DNA from: SG8-32-3 sp964514055
GTDB lineage: Archaea; Thermoproteota; Bathyarchaeia; Bathyarchaeales; Bathycorpusculaceae
DNA length: 54,777 nucleotides
Reading direction: 5' to 3'
Assembly (NCBI GenBank): GCA_964514055.1
Contig: CAZEPB010000011.1
Span: 1 to 54,777, forward strand
Made by a program: the position numbers and the translations under genes
Part shown: one piece after another, positions 25,710 through 34,062 of the stretch
How positions within the stretch are numbered: the stretch's first letter is position 1
How the letters are laid out: each line of letters starts with the position of its first letter
Notes under the pieces: model-generated
The model's input: only the letters and a program-made list of their open reading frames with translations
What the model was told of the DNA's origin: nothing
Databases searched by the model: none

Positions 25710-27062
25710 CTAAGCTTCTGGCACCGCCGCTTTCCCCGCGATTTCGTAAGCCAACCAACTTAAAGGAACCAAGGCGATAAAGCAGTACCTAACCAGAGTG
25801 TAAATGAGGTATCGAGTCTGAGATATTGGTAAATAAGTAATCCAGTAATCAGGCATCCACTGGTTCTCGTACACGAAGAAGATTGCCCCAATTATCCACC
25901 CGATTAACAACGGCAGCATAATCGCCAGCAATAAGCAACTTATCCGCTCATCACGAATCCTGCGGAATGTTGCACGAAGGTAATCGGAGAAAATCCAAGC
26001 GTATCCCAACATGAAAATCGAGGTGAGAACTATGAAAAACCAGAACTGCACGAAGAAACTGCCGAAATTTCTGGTGAAAGTGTGAATTGTAGCGTCAGAC
26101 AAGTATTGACTAGGTTGCCAAGCCACAAAAAGGTCCGGTAAAGTGCCATCCCAGAAGTGAGACAAGTTTCTCACCGTCCATGTTGACACTAAACCTAAAA
26201 ACACCAGAACGGCTGTCAGGTAACTCTTGTTTCTCAACACCTGCCATCTCATGTAGTAGAACCGCCACAGGAAACCAGCGCCCCCCGTAATCAGAAAAAA
26301 GTAGCCCAAGCTTGATTTGGTTAGAAAGCCAAGAGCAGCGCATAAGCCAGCGAGGATAATGTAGTTTTCTTTTTCAGGTTTTAGGCTTTCTAAGATGAAG
26401 TATAATGTGAGGGCATACCAGATGAGCACCATGGGTTCCGGATAGTTCCGTGAAGTCGAAAGAAGATAGGTTGGAAGAGTAGCTATCAACCCAGTCGTTA
26501 TCAGAGCTGGTGTTGTTCCGTACAGTTTTCTTGTAACTATGAAAGTCACTAAGATAGAAATGGCGAAGAGGAGTTCTGTTGCAATCTGTGTGCCTAAATG
26601 GACAGGCAAAAATGCGTAGAACGCAGCCAAATAGATAGGATACACTGGAGCGAAATGATGCGTGTATGCCCCGTCAACAATGAATTCGTGGTTTACGAGG
26701 AACGACTGCCCCATCTGCTGATAAAGCAGTCCGTCATGCATCCAATCGTAGTTTTCTTGTGTGGCAGTAAAATTAAGGTAGGTGAACGTACCGCACCCAA
26801 TGATTATGGCGAGCAGAAAAGAGGCTGTCAGAACCTTTTTGGGGGCATCTAGGATTCGCAGTTTTTTCCTGAAGAGCAGCGTCAGACTGGTTCCGATAAC
26901 CCCAACTATGCAGTACACGAAAAAAAGAGTCATTGAAGCCTCGCCATGCATGAACGCGACCCAATCCCCAGAGTCGCCTTGGATAAGGAGAAAGGTGAAA
27001 AGAGAAGCCAAAAGGTAGACGCAAACCACTACTGGAACGAACAGCCTTAAATGCCTAGTCAA
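25710..27062 (-). CDS. Polytopic glycosyltransferase, GT39/PMT-like
   Basis: 450 residues with about 11 predicted helices. The first extracytoplasmic loop carries NYDWMHDGLLYQQMGQSFL, a form of the acidic motif that binds the polyprenyl-phosphate sugar donor in PMT/ArnT-type (GT-C) enzymes, and HHFAPVYPIYLAAFYAF follows. Probably transfers a sugar from a dolichol-phosphate carrier to a surface protein or lipid. TTG start at 27062. Together with the glycosyltransferases at 28-31 kb it suggests a surface-glycosylation cluster. Confidence 0.75.
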   Translation of the reverse strand: MTRHLRLFVPVVVCVYLLASLFTFLLIQGDSGDWVAFMHGEASMTLFFVYCIVGVIGTSLTLLFRKKLRILDAPKKVLTASFLLAIIIGCGTFTYLNFTATQENYDWMHDGLLYQQMGQSFLVNHEFIVDGAYTHHFAPVYPIYLAAFYAFLPVHLGTQIATELLFAISILVTFIVTRKLYGTTPALITTGLIATLPTYLLSTSRNYPEPMVLIWYALTLYFILESLKPEKENYIILAGLCAALGFLTKSSLGYFFLITGGAGFLWRFYYMRWQVLRNKSYLTAVLVFLGLVSTWTVRNLSHFWDGTLPDLFVAWQPSQYLSDATIHTFTRNFGSFFVQFWFFIVLTSIFMLGYAWIFSDYLRATFRRIRDERISCLLLAIMLPLLIGWIIGAIFFVYENQWMPDYWITYLPISQTRYLIYTLVRYCFIALVPLSWLAYEIAGKAAVPEA

Positions 27063-27228
27063 GATGCGCTAAGCCTCCAAGTATAGAAAATACAGGTAAA
27101 CCAAGTTGCATAATTACTTTGCTCACGATGGGGGTACAAAGATTTGTTATGTATGCGAGGTAACTTTTTTGGCGCGAGAATGCTTATTAGTAAAAGATTC
27201 GCCCATATGACCTCAGTGTTAATGTTGA

Positions 27229-27304
27229 AGCCCGGTGGTGTAGCGGTCAAGCATAGTGGGCTTTGGACCCGCCGACGAGAGTTCGAATCTCTCCCGGGCT
27301 ACCA
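27229..27304 (+). tRNA. tRNA-Gln (UUG), CCA encoded
   Basis: Full cloverleaf: acceptor AGCCCGG/CCGGGCT, anticodon stem GTGGG/CCCGC with loop CTTTGGA (anticodon TTG), T stem GAGAG/CTCTC with TTCGAAT, discriminator A and a genomic CCA. No intron. A TATA-like sequence is not obvious directly upstream. Confidence 0.95.
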
Positions 27305-27348
27305 ACGTTTTTATGTGGGTTGAAAGTAGATATGCAAAGGGGTCATGA

Positions 27349-27609
27349 ATGAAGCCAAGAGTCAAGAAACCCACTGAAAAAGAGCGGCAAGAAGCAGAAT
27401 CTTGGCCGACTTGGGAAAAAGAGGAATCCGAGTTTCCATGGGAGTATGATTTGCAAGAGACATGTCTAATTTTGGAGGGAAAAGCCGTAGTCAAGACGCA
27501 GGAAGGAAACGTCGAGTTTGGCGAGGGCGATTATGTAGTGTTTCCCAAAGGTCTCAAGTGTACGTGGGAAATTAAGATGAAAATCAGAAAGCACTACAAT
27601 TTTGGATAA
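27349..27609 (+). CDS. Small cupin-fold protein
   Basis: 86 residues. WPTWEKEESEFPWEYDLQETCLILEGKAVVKT and VEFGEGDYVVFPKGLKCTWEI match the DUF861/EutQ-like cupin family. Metal-binding histidines typical of enzymatic cupins are not visible, so it may be a binding protein. AGGGGTC lies close before the ATG. Located 45 bases after tRNA-Gln. Confidence 0.82.
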   Translation: MKPRVKKPTEKERQEAESWPTWEKEESEFPWEYDLQETCLILEGKAVVKTQEGNVEFGEGDYVVFPKGLKCTWEIKMKIRKHYNFG

Positions 27610-27618
27610 AAAAAGAGT

Positions 27619-28311
27619 TTAAACTTTCCTGGCTTTGCACAAAATGGAAATTCCGAACAAATAATTTACCTTAGATTCCAGTAAAAGTAGTTTCTCAAGA
27701 GTTTTGGACAACAAACCTAACTTTGAGATTCTTTCGTGCGGATAATCCTTTTTCAGAATTCTTGTTATGAGAATTGTCATGGGCAGTGCCAGCAGATTCC
27801 AGTGTCTCTGACTTTCTATCTCAAATCCTGATTCTTCTAATTTAGCTTTAAGCTCATCATCAGAATATCTTCGCTTATGCCCGAGGTAAATGTCGTGCTT
27901 TCCGAATAGAAATTTGTACGATGGCACGTTCAATATGAGGCATCCGTCTGGTTTCAGCATAGCGTGAATTTTTTTAATGATGCGTTTGTCATCATCGATG
28001 TGTTCTAGGACATCAGAAGCTATTACACAATCGAATTTCGTATCCGTTTTCCAGTTACTTATGTCGGCTTTGAACCCCATGATGCCTTTCTTTTTTGCGA
28101 TTTCAACTGCTTTCTCGTCGCTGTCAATCGCCGTTACATTGCACTTTTTTTCCACTAAAATTTTAGATAGGCGGCAAGCGCCGCAACCTATGTCCAAAAT
28201 GTTTTTGCCTTCAATCAGGTCTAGAATAAGTTTTGTTTTTACGTTGCTCCAGAAATCGCCTTCTCCTATTTTTTCTAGTTCTTCTGCGTGGCTAGGTGTG
28301 TCTTTATCCAT
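27619..28311 (-). CDS. Class I SAM-dependent methyltransferase
   Basis: 230 residues. Motif I LDIGCGACRLSKIL, acidic residue in VTAIDSDEKAVEIAKK, then FDCVIASDVLEHIDDD and a post-core LNVPSYKFLFGKHDIYLGHKRRY. Resembles the UbiG/Methyltransf_11 group found in glycan biosynthesis loci. Its 5' end overlaps the glycosyltransferase by 37 bases, so the two are coupled. The substrate may be a sugar or lipid carrier, by context. Confidence 0.8.
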   Translation of the reverse strand: MDKDTPSHAEELEKIGEGDFWSNVKTKLILDLIEGKNILDIGCGACRLSKILVEKKCNVTAIDSDEKAVEIAKKKGIMGFKADISNWKTDTKFDCVIASDVLEHIDDDKRIIKKIHAMLKPDGCLILNVPSYKFLFGKHDIYLGHKRRYSDDELKAKLEESGFEIESQRHWNLLALPMTILITRILKKDYPHERISKLGLLSKTLEKLLLLESKVNYLFGISILCKARKV

Positions 28312-28982
28312 AATTTGAGAACACCTTTACCCATATTAATTGTGTCTCTTAAGAGGTTAAGCTTTGAATTTGGCTTATAACTCCAGTTTACAGGAACTTC
28401 TTTTATTTTGTACTCCATTTTCTTGCATCTGAATAGGAGCTCTGCGTCAAACTCGAAGCCGTTGCTCTCTACGGTGGGAAGGACTTTTTCTAGAACTTCT
28501 TTTTTGAATGCTTTGCAACCGCATTGTGTATCTTTCACTTGGAGATTGAATAGAAGATTGAATAGTTTTGAGAAACTTTTTCCAGCGAATACTCTTATAA
28601 GCGGAGGGTAAACCAAGATTTTTGTTCCTTCAATTTCTCTTGAAGCGACGGCGACGTCTATTTCGCCGATTGATGATATTATGTTTTTAATATCTGAAAG
28701 GAATATTGGAAGGTCTGAGTCCAATAGCATTACAATTTTTCCATGCGCGTTCTTAACGCCTTTTTTGAAAGCTCCGCCTTTACCCAACCTTTTGGTTGAA
28801 GTTACGAGTTTGACAAACGGTGCAGTTTTTGAAAAATTTTTTACAATGTCGTCTGTTTTGTCTGTGCTTTCGGAAACAATTAAAATTTCACATGATTTGT
28901 TGAACTTTTCAACCAGTTTTTCCAGAGTGGTTTTAAGCCGTTTTTCCTCGTTATAAGCTGGAATTATGATTGACAAGTTCAT
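28275..28982 (-). CDS. Glycosyltransferase family 2, dolichyl-phosphate sugar synthase-like
   Basis: About 235 residues from the ATG (MNLSIIIPAYNEEKRLKTTL); GTG three codons upstream is an alternative. GT-A motifs: DSDLPI as the DXD-like site and DTQCGCKAFKKEVLEKV. Similar proteins charge dolichyl phosphate with glucose or mannose, which would feed the neighbouring GT-C enzymes. No C-terminal membrane helix. The start overlaps the stop of a possible broken ORF by ATGA. Confidence 0.82.
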   Translation of the reverse strand: MNLSIIIPAYNEEKRLKTTLEKLVEKFNKSCEILIVSESTDKTDDIVKNFSKTAPFVKLVTSTKRLGKGGAFKKGVKNAHGKIVMLLDSDLPIFLSDIKNIISSIGEIDVAVASREIEGTKILVYPPLIRVFAGKSFSKLFNLLFNLQVKDTQCGCKAFKKEVLEKVLPTVESNGFEFDAELLFRCKKMEYKIKEVPVNWSYKPNSKLNLLRDTINMGKGVLKLWIKTHLATQKN

Positions 28983-29175
28983 TTTAAACACTTTGTAGCT
29001 TTCTTTGTTTTAAGGATTGTTTCTTTTAGTTCGTTTGCGGTCTTAACATTCGTGATTGAAGCCATAAGATTCTTTGGTTGAATCGGTGTCTTGGGTGCAT
29101 TCGTCTCCGAAACGATTATTTCACCTGAGCCATGTAAGCAGGGTTGCTTTCATAAATCGTTTTTGCAAGTTCCAT
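28979..29175 (-). pseudogene. Possible frameshifted remnant upstream of the GT2 gene
   Basis: An ATG at 29175 opens MELAKTIYESNPAYMAQVK then stops; shifting the frame at the Q-V codons continues as GEIIVSETNAPKTPIQPKNL to a TGA at 28979 that overlaps the GT2 ATG. A 4-base stop/start overlap is typical of operons. Either a decayed small gene or an assembly frameshift; the second part alone could use an ATG at 29065. Confidence 0.25.
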
Positions 29176-29230
29176 CTTGAAGAAGGGTTGGAGTGGTTTT
29201 TGACAAATGCTTTTTTATGAGTTCTAATTT

Positions 29231-30859
29231 ATGCTCTTTCCAAGAGGAAGAGGATTGACAATAAAACGACCAAGCAGAGTGCATGCGCTGCAAAGCTTGT
29301 CTGCAGGATTGCGGCTGAAGCTGGCGAGCAAGGATAACAGATGGCGCCTGGTTCTCCTCGTTTTCTCTGTAGTCTACGCTTCGGTGCTTCTGTTCAATCT
29401 GGGTTACATGTCGCTTCAGTGGGATGAAATGCCTCACCTGTACGGTGGGCTGCTCCTGAACCGCGGTCAAACACATGATTACCTGTCAATCTACGGGTAC
29501 TATCCGCCATTTTACGACATTGTAACTACAGGCTTCTACCAACTGTTTGGAGTGAGCGCTGCTTCGGGGCGGCTGGCAGCTGTAACGTTTTCGCTCTTGT
29601 CCATCTGGATTGTTTTTGAATTCGCTAATCGAGTCTATGAACCAAGAATCGCGCTGCTTTCAAGTGTGCTGCTTGGGACTATGCCGGGGTTCTTTTGGAT
29701 TTCAAGAGTCGCGATGCTGGAGACCATGCTGATATTCTTCTTTTCTCTTATCTTGTTCTTTTTTTTCACTTGGCTGAGACGAGAAAAGGACAAGGCGCTG
29801 ATACTAAGCGGTCTAGCCATGGGAGTTGGTTTCCTCGCCAAATATCAGGTTCTGGTGGCGGGGTTAGTTATGATAGCAGGCATCCTGCTGTTGGGACGTG
29901 GCAAACTGAAATGGCGGTTCTCCAAGTTCCTGCTTGTGCCTTTGATAGCTGCTTTGGTTGTGCTGCCTTGGCTTATGGTACTCTACCAGAATGGCGGTTT
30001 AAACAACTTTGGAAAGTTGTTTTACGTGATAAGCGGAGGTCACGAAGAAAGGTTGGAGTACAGCGCACGATTCCCTCTTCCGATTTTCTATTTAATTGAG
30101 ATGACGTGGCCTTTCACTGACATCCCAGTTCACCCTATATCGTTGCCTATTTACATTTTAGGCTTGCTGGGGTTAGGTTTGTGGGCTTGGAGAAGAAAAC
30201 CTGAAGACAAGTTCTTTCTTGCCTGGTTCGCAATAGTCTACGTTTTCTTCAGTTTGCTTCCTAACAAACAATGGCGCTACATAACTCCAGTTTTTCCTGT
30301 GTTGGCAATTTCCGCTGCGTGTTTCATTCTGTTTGTTTATGACAAAGCGGCAGCAACTTGGAAAAGTCGATTAATGAGCGTAGGTAGGAAAAACGCTCTC
30401 AAGGTTGCTGCTGGTCTTTTTGTGATTCTCGCAGCAACGTCAGTTGTTTACAGCAGTTATGACGCGTATCAGATGGTTGCGAGAGACCAGATTCACATAC
30501 CCGTAGAAGAAGCCACAAACTATGCGGCTAGCCGCATGAGCTTGAACGAGTCTATAGTGGTTTTGGATCCTTTCAACCTTTTAAATCAGGATATGGTGCT
30601 GTTCTATTTGCCCGCGAACCTCTCCAGCCAAAGCCATGTTCTGCAGTATCCAGAGTTGCCAATTGACGCGTTCAACTCGACTTTCGACGTGAACGAGCTG
30701 ATTGGGTTGTGCGTGGATAACAACGTGAAATTCGTGTTTCTCTACGAACACGCTGACGTTATGGAGGTTTACACGGAGCTTGCTGATACGGGCAGGTTTA
30801 CCTACGAGCATGTTGTTGGAGATGTCCCGCGTTCTATTTCCATATTGTCTTTCGAGTAG
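29231..30859 (+). CDS. Polytopic glycosyltransferase, GT39/PMT_2-like
   Basis: 542 residues with about 12 predicted helices. After the first helix comes LQWDEMPHLYGGLLLNRGQTHDYLSIYGYYPPFYDIVT, the D-E acidic loop of the PMT_2/ArnT group. A C-terminal soluble domain (about residues 410-542) follows. Probably moves a sugar from a lipid carrier to surface glycans. It is divergent from the GT2 gene, and the 240 bases between hold only the possible ORF remnant. Confidence 0.78.
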   Translation: MLFPRGRGLTIKRPSRVHALQSLSAGLRLKLASKDNRWRLVLLVFSVVYASVLLFNLGYMSLQWDEMPHLYGGLLLNRGQTHDYLSIYGYYPPFYDIVTTGFYQLFGVSAASGRLAAVTFSLLSIWIVFEFANRVYEPRIALLSSVLLGTMPGFFWISRVAMLETMLIFFFSLILFFFFTWLRREKDKALILSGLAMGVGFLAKYQVLVAGLVMIAGILLLGRGKLKWRFSKFLLVPLIAALVVLPWLMVLYQNGGLNNFGKLFYVISGGHEERLEYSARFPLPIFYLIEMTWPFTDIPVHPISLPIYILGLLGLGLWAWRRKPEDKFFLAWFAIVYVFFSLLPNKQWRYITPVFPVLAISAACFILFVYDKAAATWKSRLMSVGRKNALKVAAGLFVILAATSVVYSSYDAYQMVARDQIHIPVEEATNYAASRMSLNESIVVLDPFNLLNQDMVLFYLPANLSSQSHVLQYPELPIDAFNSTFDVNELIGLCVDNNVKFVFLYEHADVMEVYTELADTGRFTYEHVVGDVPRSISILSFE

Positions 30860-30867
30860 TTGCTTTC

Positions 30868-31314
30868 TTATTGAACTTCTAAAAACTCGAACCCAGTCTC
30901 TTTGTCCTTGACTCGCCGCGCCTTCGCTCCAGCCAACTCCAGCACCACTACTTCGCCTATTCTCCAAACATCAACGCCCATGCGTACGCATCCAGTTACA
31001 GTGTTTTCGTTTCTTCCAAAGCTAGTGTGCATGTGAAGTTTCGGTTTCCCAGCTTCGTCTGCAAAAATTGTCCCCACGCCGCAGGCTTCATGCACTCCCT
31101 TGAGCAGAGTAACCATAGGCTCTGGAGGAAGGGCAGAACCATCTTTGGGACCTACGACAACGCAGCTGTTTTCTTTTGCGCCGCCTAAAAAGAAACAGAG
31201 CGCCGCGGAGACGTTTTTTTCAACTGCAAATGACTCGAGAACCTCATGAAGGCGGTCGCCATCATGTAATCTTAGCACGAAAACTCTGCCGAGTTTTGCT
31301 TCGGTAAACCGCAT
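30868..31314 (-). CDS. PPC/DUF296-domain protein
   Basis: 148 residues. FVLRLHDGDRLHEVLESFAVEKNVSAALCFFLGGAKE and LHMHTSFGRNENTVTGCV match the PPC (DUF296) fold, found in AT-hook proteins of plants and as stand-alone proteins in archaea and bacteria. The histidines in HMH could bind metal in the trimer. Role unknown; it is often annotated DNA-binding. Confidence 0.88.
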   Translation of the reverse strand: MRFTEAKLGRVFVLRLHDGDRLHEVLESFAVEKNVSAALCFFLGGAKENSCVVVGPKDGSALPPEPMVTLLKGVHEACGVGTIFADEAGKPKLHMHTSFGRNENTVTGCVRMGVDVWRIGEVVVLELAGAKARRVKDKETGFEFLEVQ

Positions 31315-31409
31315 TTTTTAACCTCTTGCTTCTGAAATTAAATTGGAGAGGCGAATCTGCTATAAAAATGATTTCGAGCTTGAAGCTGCGGTTTAGAGGC
31401 TTGTGTTTT

Positions 31410-31574
31410 TTACATTCTTCTGAGGTAGAGGGGTTTGCCAGCTTCTTTTTTCCTTTTTTCAAGGTTGTAGCCGTCTGCCGCTGTGACAGCGTTTTCTTCT
31501 GTGAAGATTTCGGGCACTACTTGAAGCGAAATGTCTGTATGTGTTTCAAGTTTTTCCTTTTTAGTGCGGCTCAT
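31410..31574 (-). CDS. Small charged protein (54 residues)
   Basis: Reads MSRTKKEKLETHTDISLQVV..., ending RKKEAGKPLYLRRM. AAGGA sits shortly before the ATG and TATA-like TTTATTAAG about 45 bases upstream. No family recognised. Codon pattern and composition look like a real protein; overlapping plus-strand frames do not. Confidence 0.5.
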   Translation of the reverse strand: MSRTKKEKLETHTDISLQVVPEIFTEENAVTAADGYNLEKRKKEAGKPLYLRRM

Positions 31575-31681
31575 TTCAATCCTTCTCTTTTATCCGCACT
31601 TATACAAGTATTAAGACTTAATAAACATTTTGAGCGGTGTGTATTACCCAAATACACAAACTTTTTCTCAACGTCCTTGCA

Positions 31682-32785
31682 CTAAGTGTTTGTGAAAAAA
31701 CTCGTCAATTGTTTCTGTTCAGCCTCTTCCTTGACGAAATGTGCGATTTTCACGCCTACCCTGCGAATTTCAAGTTCAGATTCACTGAGGAATTTTTCGA
31801 AAAGCTCTCGAACAGTTCTCCTAAGAGCTTCTATGTCGCTTGTGGAGGTTTCCAACGTTTTCGATCGGCTTCGAACACTCAAATTTGTCATGATGGCGAT
31901 TATTCCAACGTTTTTGAAGCTGATGTTTCTCTGCACGAGTTCTTTATGAATGTCTTCGATTAACTGATTGCATTTCTCTAACACCACACTCAAGTCACGC
32001 GTGTTTTCTTTTAAGGTGGAGATTCGGCTAATTGATTCTGCCTCGCCTGTTTCCTGAACGGCTTCATTATCTACGCCGTTGGCTGCGTTGTGAAAGTACA
32101 CGCCGAGGTTTTTCCCGAAAAGTTCCATCAGTTTTTGCACGTTGTACCTTGCCAAGTCACCAATTGTTTTCATGCCCAACTCAGCCATTTTGGCGGCGGT
32201 CTTTCGTCCCACGCCTACGAGGCGGTTAACTGGCAAAGGCGACAGGAAACGCTCAGCCTCTTCAAGCCTGACTATGGTTAACCCGTCGGGTTTCTGGCTG
32301 TCAGCGGCGATTTTAGCCACAAGCTTGTTTGGTCCAACACCCACGGAAAAGGTGATGCCCACTTGGTTTTTTATGTCGCTTTTCATTTTCTCGGCTAAAT
32401 CGTTTGCCGCCTCAAAGTTTCCTTGGGTCTTCTGCGTGACGTCTAAGTACGCTTCGTCTATTCCCACTTGCTCGAAACTGTCAGCGTAGCTCCTGAGCGC
32501 ACGCATTATCTTGTCTGAAATTTGCTCGTAAAACTCGTAGTCAACAGGCAGAAAAACCGCTTCAGTGCCTTCCAGCCGCCTCTTCGCCAAGTACAGGGGA
32601 ATTCCAGATTTGACTTTGTATTTTCTGGCGACGTAGTTGGCGGTGCTTACGGCTCCGCTGTCTTCGGTGCGTCCCGAATAAACGCCTACGACGACGGGCT
32701 TGTCCTTGAGCGCGGGGTTTCGCAGTTCTTCGCATTGGGCAAAAAAATAGTCAAAATCCACCAGCATCACGACTCGCGTTTGCAT
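31682..32785 (-). CDS. dinB: DNA polymerase IV (Y-family, Dpo4/Dbh-like)
   Basis: 367 residues. Catalytic DFDYFFAQCEE and VGIDEAYLDVT carry the metal-binding acids, with YEFYEQISDKIM between, then the helix-hairpin-helix LVGVGRKTAAKMAELGMKTIGDL and a little-finger domain. C-terminal QKQLTSFF is a PCNA-binding (PIP) motif. It copies past damaged template bases. ATG with GAGGTGA upstream. Adjacent to a radical-SAM protein, 10 bases away, in the same direction. Confidence 0.95.
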   Translation of the reverse strand: MQTRVVMLVDFDYFFAQCEELRNPALKDKPVVVGVYSGRTEDSGAVSTANYVARKYKVKSGIPLYLAKRRLEGTEAVFLPVDYEFYEQISDKIMRALRSYADSFEQVGIDEAYLDVTQKTQGNFEAANDLAEKMKSDIKNQVGITFSVGVGPNKLVAKIAADSQKPDGLTIVRLEEAERFLSPLPVNRLVGVGRKTAAKMAELGMKTIGDLARYNVQKLMELFGKNLGVYFHNAANGVDNEAVQETGEAESISRISTLKENTRDLSVVLEKCNQLIEDIHKELVQRNISFKNVGIIAIMTNLSVRSRSKTLETSTSDIEALRRTVRELFEKFLSESELEIRRVGVKIAHFVKEEAEQKQLTSFFTNT

Positions 32786-32795
32786 AACCGCATGT

Positions 32796-33659
32796 TCACC
32801 TCGGTTCAGCGTTTAACAGCCATGAGCCATCGCAAGCCGCCGTGTTCAACTGAGCCAAGCCTTCTCTGCAGACACCAAACTGCATGCCATGTGTGATTGT
32901 TAAGTCACGGATGTTCTTCATGAGTTTAAGCCTTAAGTCTCTTGGCAAGAGTGTGTTTCCGCCTATTTTTTCGCCTTGTTTGAAGTAAAGGGGCTTCAGT
33001 TTTTCCGCCTCAGTGGGCATAGCAGCGGAGAATCGACGCCAGTTGTCTGGTTTTATCTTGTAGGTTGAGCTTGTCACGTGCTTGACGCCGATGCTTGCGA
33101 GTGCGGCAACGAGCTTTTCCTGATCATCATTCACGAAGGGAATTATGGGGTCTATGCGCACCGAAACGGGAATGCCTTTGCTTATCAGGTCTTCCGCGGC
33201 TCTGAGGCGCTCGGTTGGCGGCGGAGCGTGCGGTTCCAAGAGCCGTGCTACTTCCGCGTCGTCGGTTGTTATGGTTAAGGCGACCGTTGACGGCACCTTG
33301 CTTAGAAGGTCGTCGTCTCGGATGACAAGGTTGGATTTTGTGATAATTTGGATTCGACAGTTGCTTTCCGCGAGAATTTCAAGGCATCTCCGTGTCAACC
33401 CAGCCGTGGCTTCCAAGTGCGGGTACGGGTCAGAACTGTTAGCAATGGACACGGTTTCGCCTTTCAGCTTCGCGGCTTCTCGTTTCAAACGGTGAAGCAG
33501 GTCTTTTTTCGGTCTGCACTGGGCAAATTTGGGAATGTAGCTTGAAGCGTAACAGTAGACGCACGCGTGGTCGCAGCCGCTGTAAGGGTTAAAAGTCAGT
33601 TTAGGCGGGCACGTGCAGAGGCTGGAACGCCAAGGGTCAAACCTCGAAATCAACGCCAC
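32796..33659 (-). CDS. Radical-SAM protein, SPL-like family
   Basis: 287 residues. The cluster motif is CDHACVYCYA (CxxxCxxC), with FNPYSGC before it and the TIM-barrel strands VSIANSSDPYPHLEATAGLTRRCLE and IQIITKSNLVIRD. This group (SplB-like, Rv2578c-like) is of unsettled function; some members repair spore photoproduct, but a general archaeal role is unknown. Neighbour dinB supports a DNA-repair link, by inference. GTG start at 33659. Confidence 0.85.
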   Translation of the reverse strand: MALISRFDPWRSSLCTCPPKLTFNPYSGCDHACVYCYASSYIPKFAQCRPKKDLLHRLKREAAKLKGETVSIANSSDPYPHLEATAGLTRRCLEILAESNCRIQIITKSNLVIRDDDLLSKVPSTVALTITTDDAEVARLLEPHAPPPTERLRAAEDLISKGIPVSVRIDPIIPFVNDDQEKLVAALASIGVKHVTSSTYKIKPDNWRRFSAAMPTEAEKLKPLYFKQGEKIGGNTLLPRDLRLKLMKNIRDLTITHGMQFGVCREGLAQLNTAACDGSWLLNAEPR

Positions 33660-34062
33660 TTCTGTTCACTACGACTACTATGTAGGTGAAGGCAGACAAA
33701 AACCATTCGCCGTTTTTTGTAAATCTTAGTCTTCGTTTGTGCCCACCACACTTCGCCTGCACTGCATATTCAGCGCCTAATAGCGAACCATTGCGGAAAC
33801 CAGCCGAGAGTCACCCGCTCTCAACTAAAAACGCGGAGGGAAAATGTATCGTAATTCTTAAACGAAAAGTGATTATTAAAAAAAGAAAGGGTTTGCTGGG
33901 GCTCTGGATAACCGAATTAAGGAGATTAGAGAATGTAAATTCCGACGGCTGCTATTCCATCGTGAATTTGAATCCAGAGCCCATTCAGCCCCTCCTTATG
34001 TCCATGCGAACTGTGACCCCGAAAAAGAAAGGGGGAAAGTAGTTTTGGTTTCTGCTTGTTGC
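33660..34062. other. Non-coding flank of the PQQ gene tandem unit
   Basis: No gene. It holds E repeat copy (33778-33803), a GAGAG/CTCTC hairpin at 33807-33823, and the conserved 3' region with GGGCTCTGGAT (33899) pairing to ATCCAGAGCCC (33971). The block 33826-34042 matches 37010-37225 next to the second PQQ gene with scattered changes. Confidence 0.7.
33899..33981 (-). terminator. Long hairpin 3' of PQQ gene 1
   Basis: An 11-bp perfect inverted repeat GGGCTCTGGAT/ATCCAGAGCCC brackets about 60 bases containing a conserved core TTCACGATGG. On the minus strand it is followed by CAGCAAACCCTTTCTTTTTT, so it could terminate or stabilise the PQQ mRNA. The copy at 37080-37162 keeps 9 bp of the stem. 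Confidence 0.5.

Noticed and set aside
31326..31963. Plus-strand Phe/Cys-rich frames
   Set aside because: Antisense to the 54-residue gene and to dinB; no start signals.
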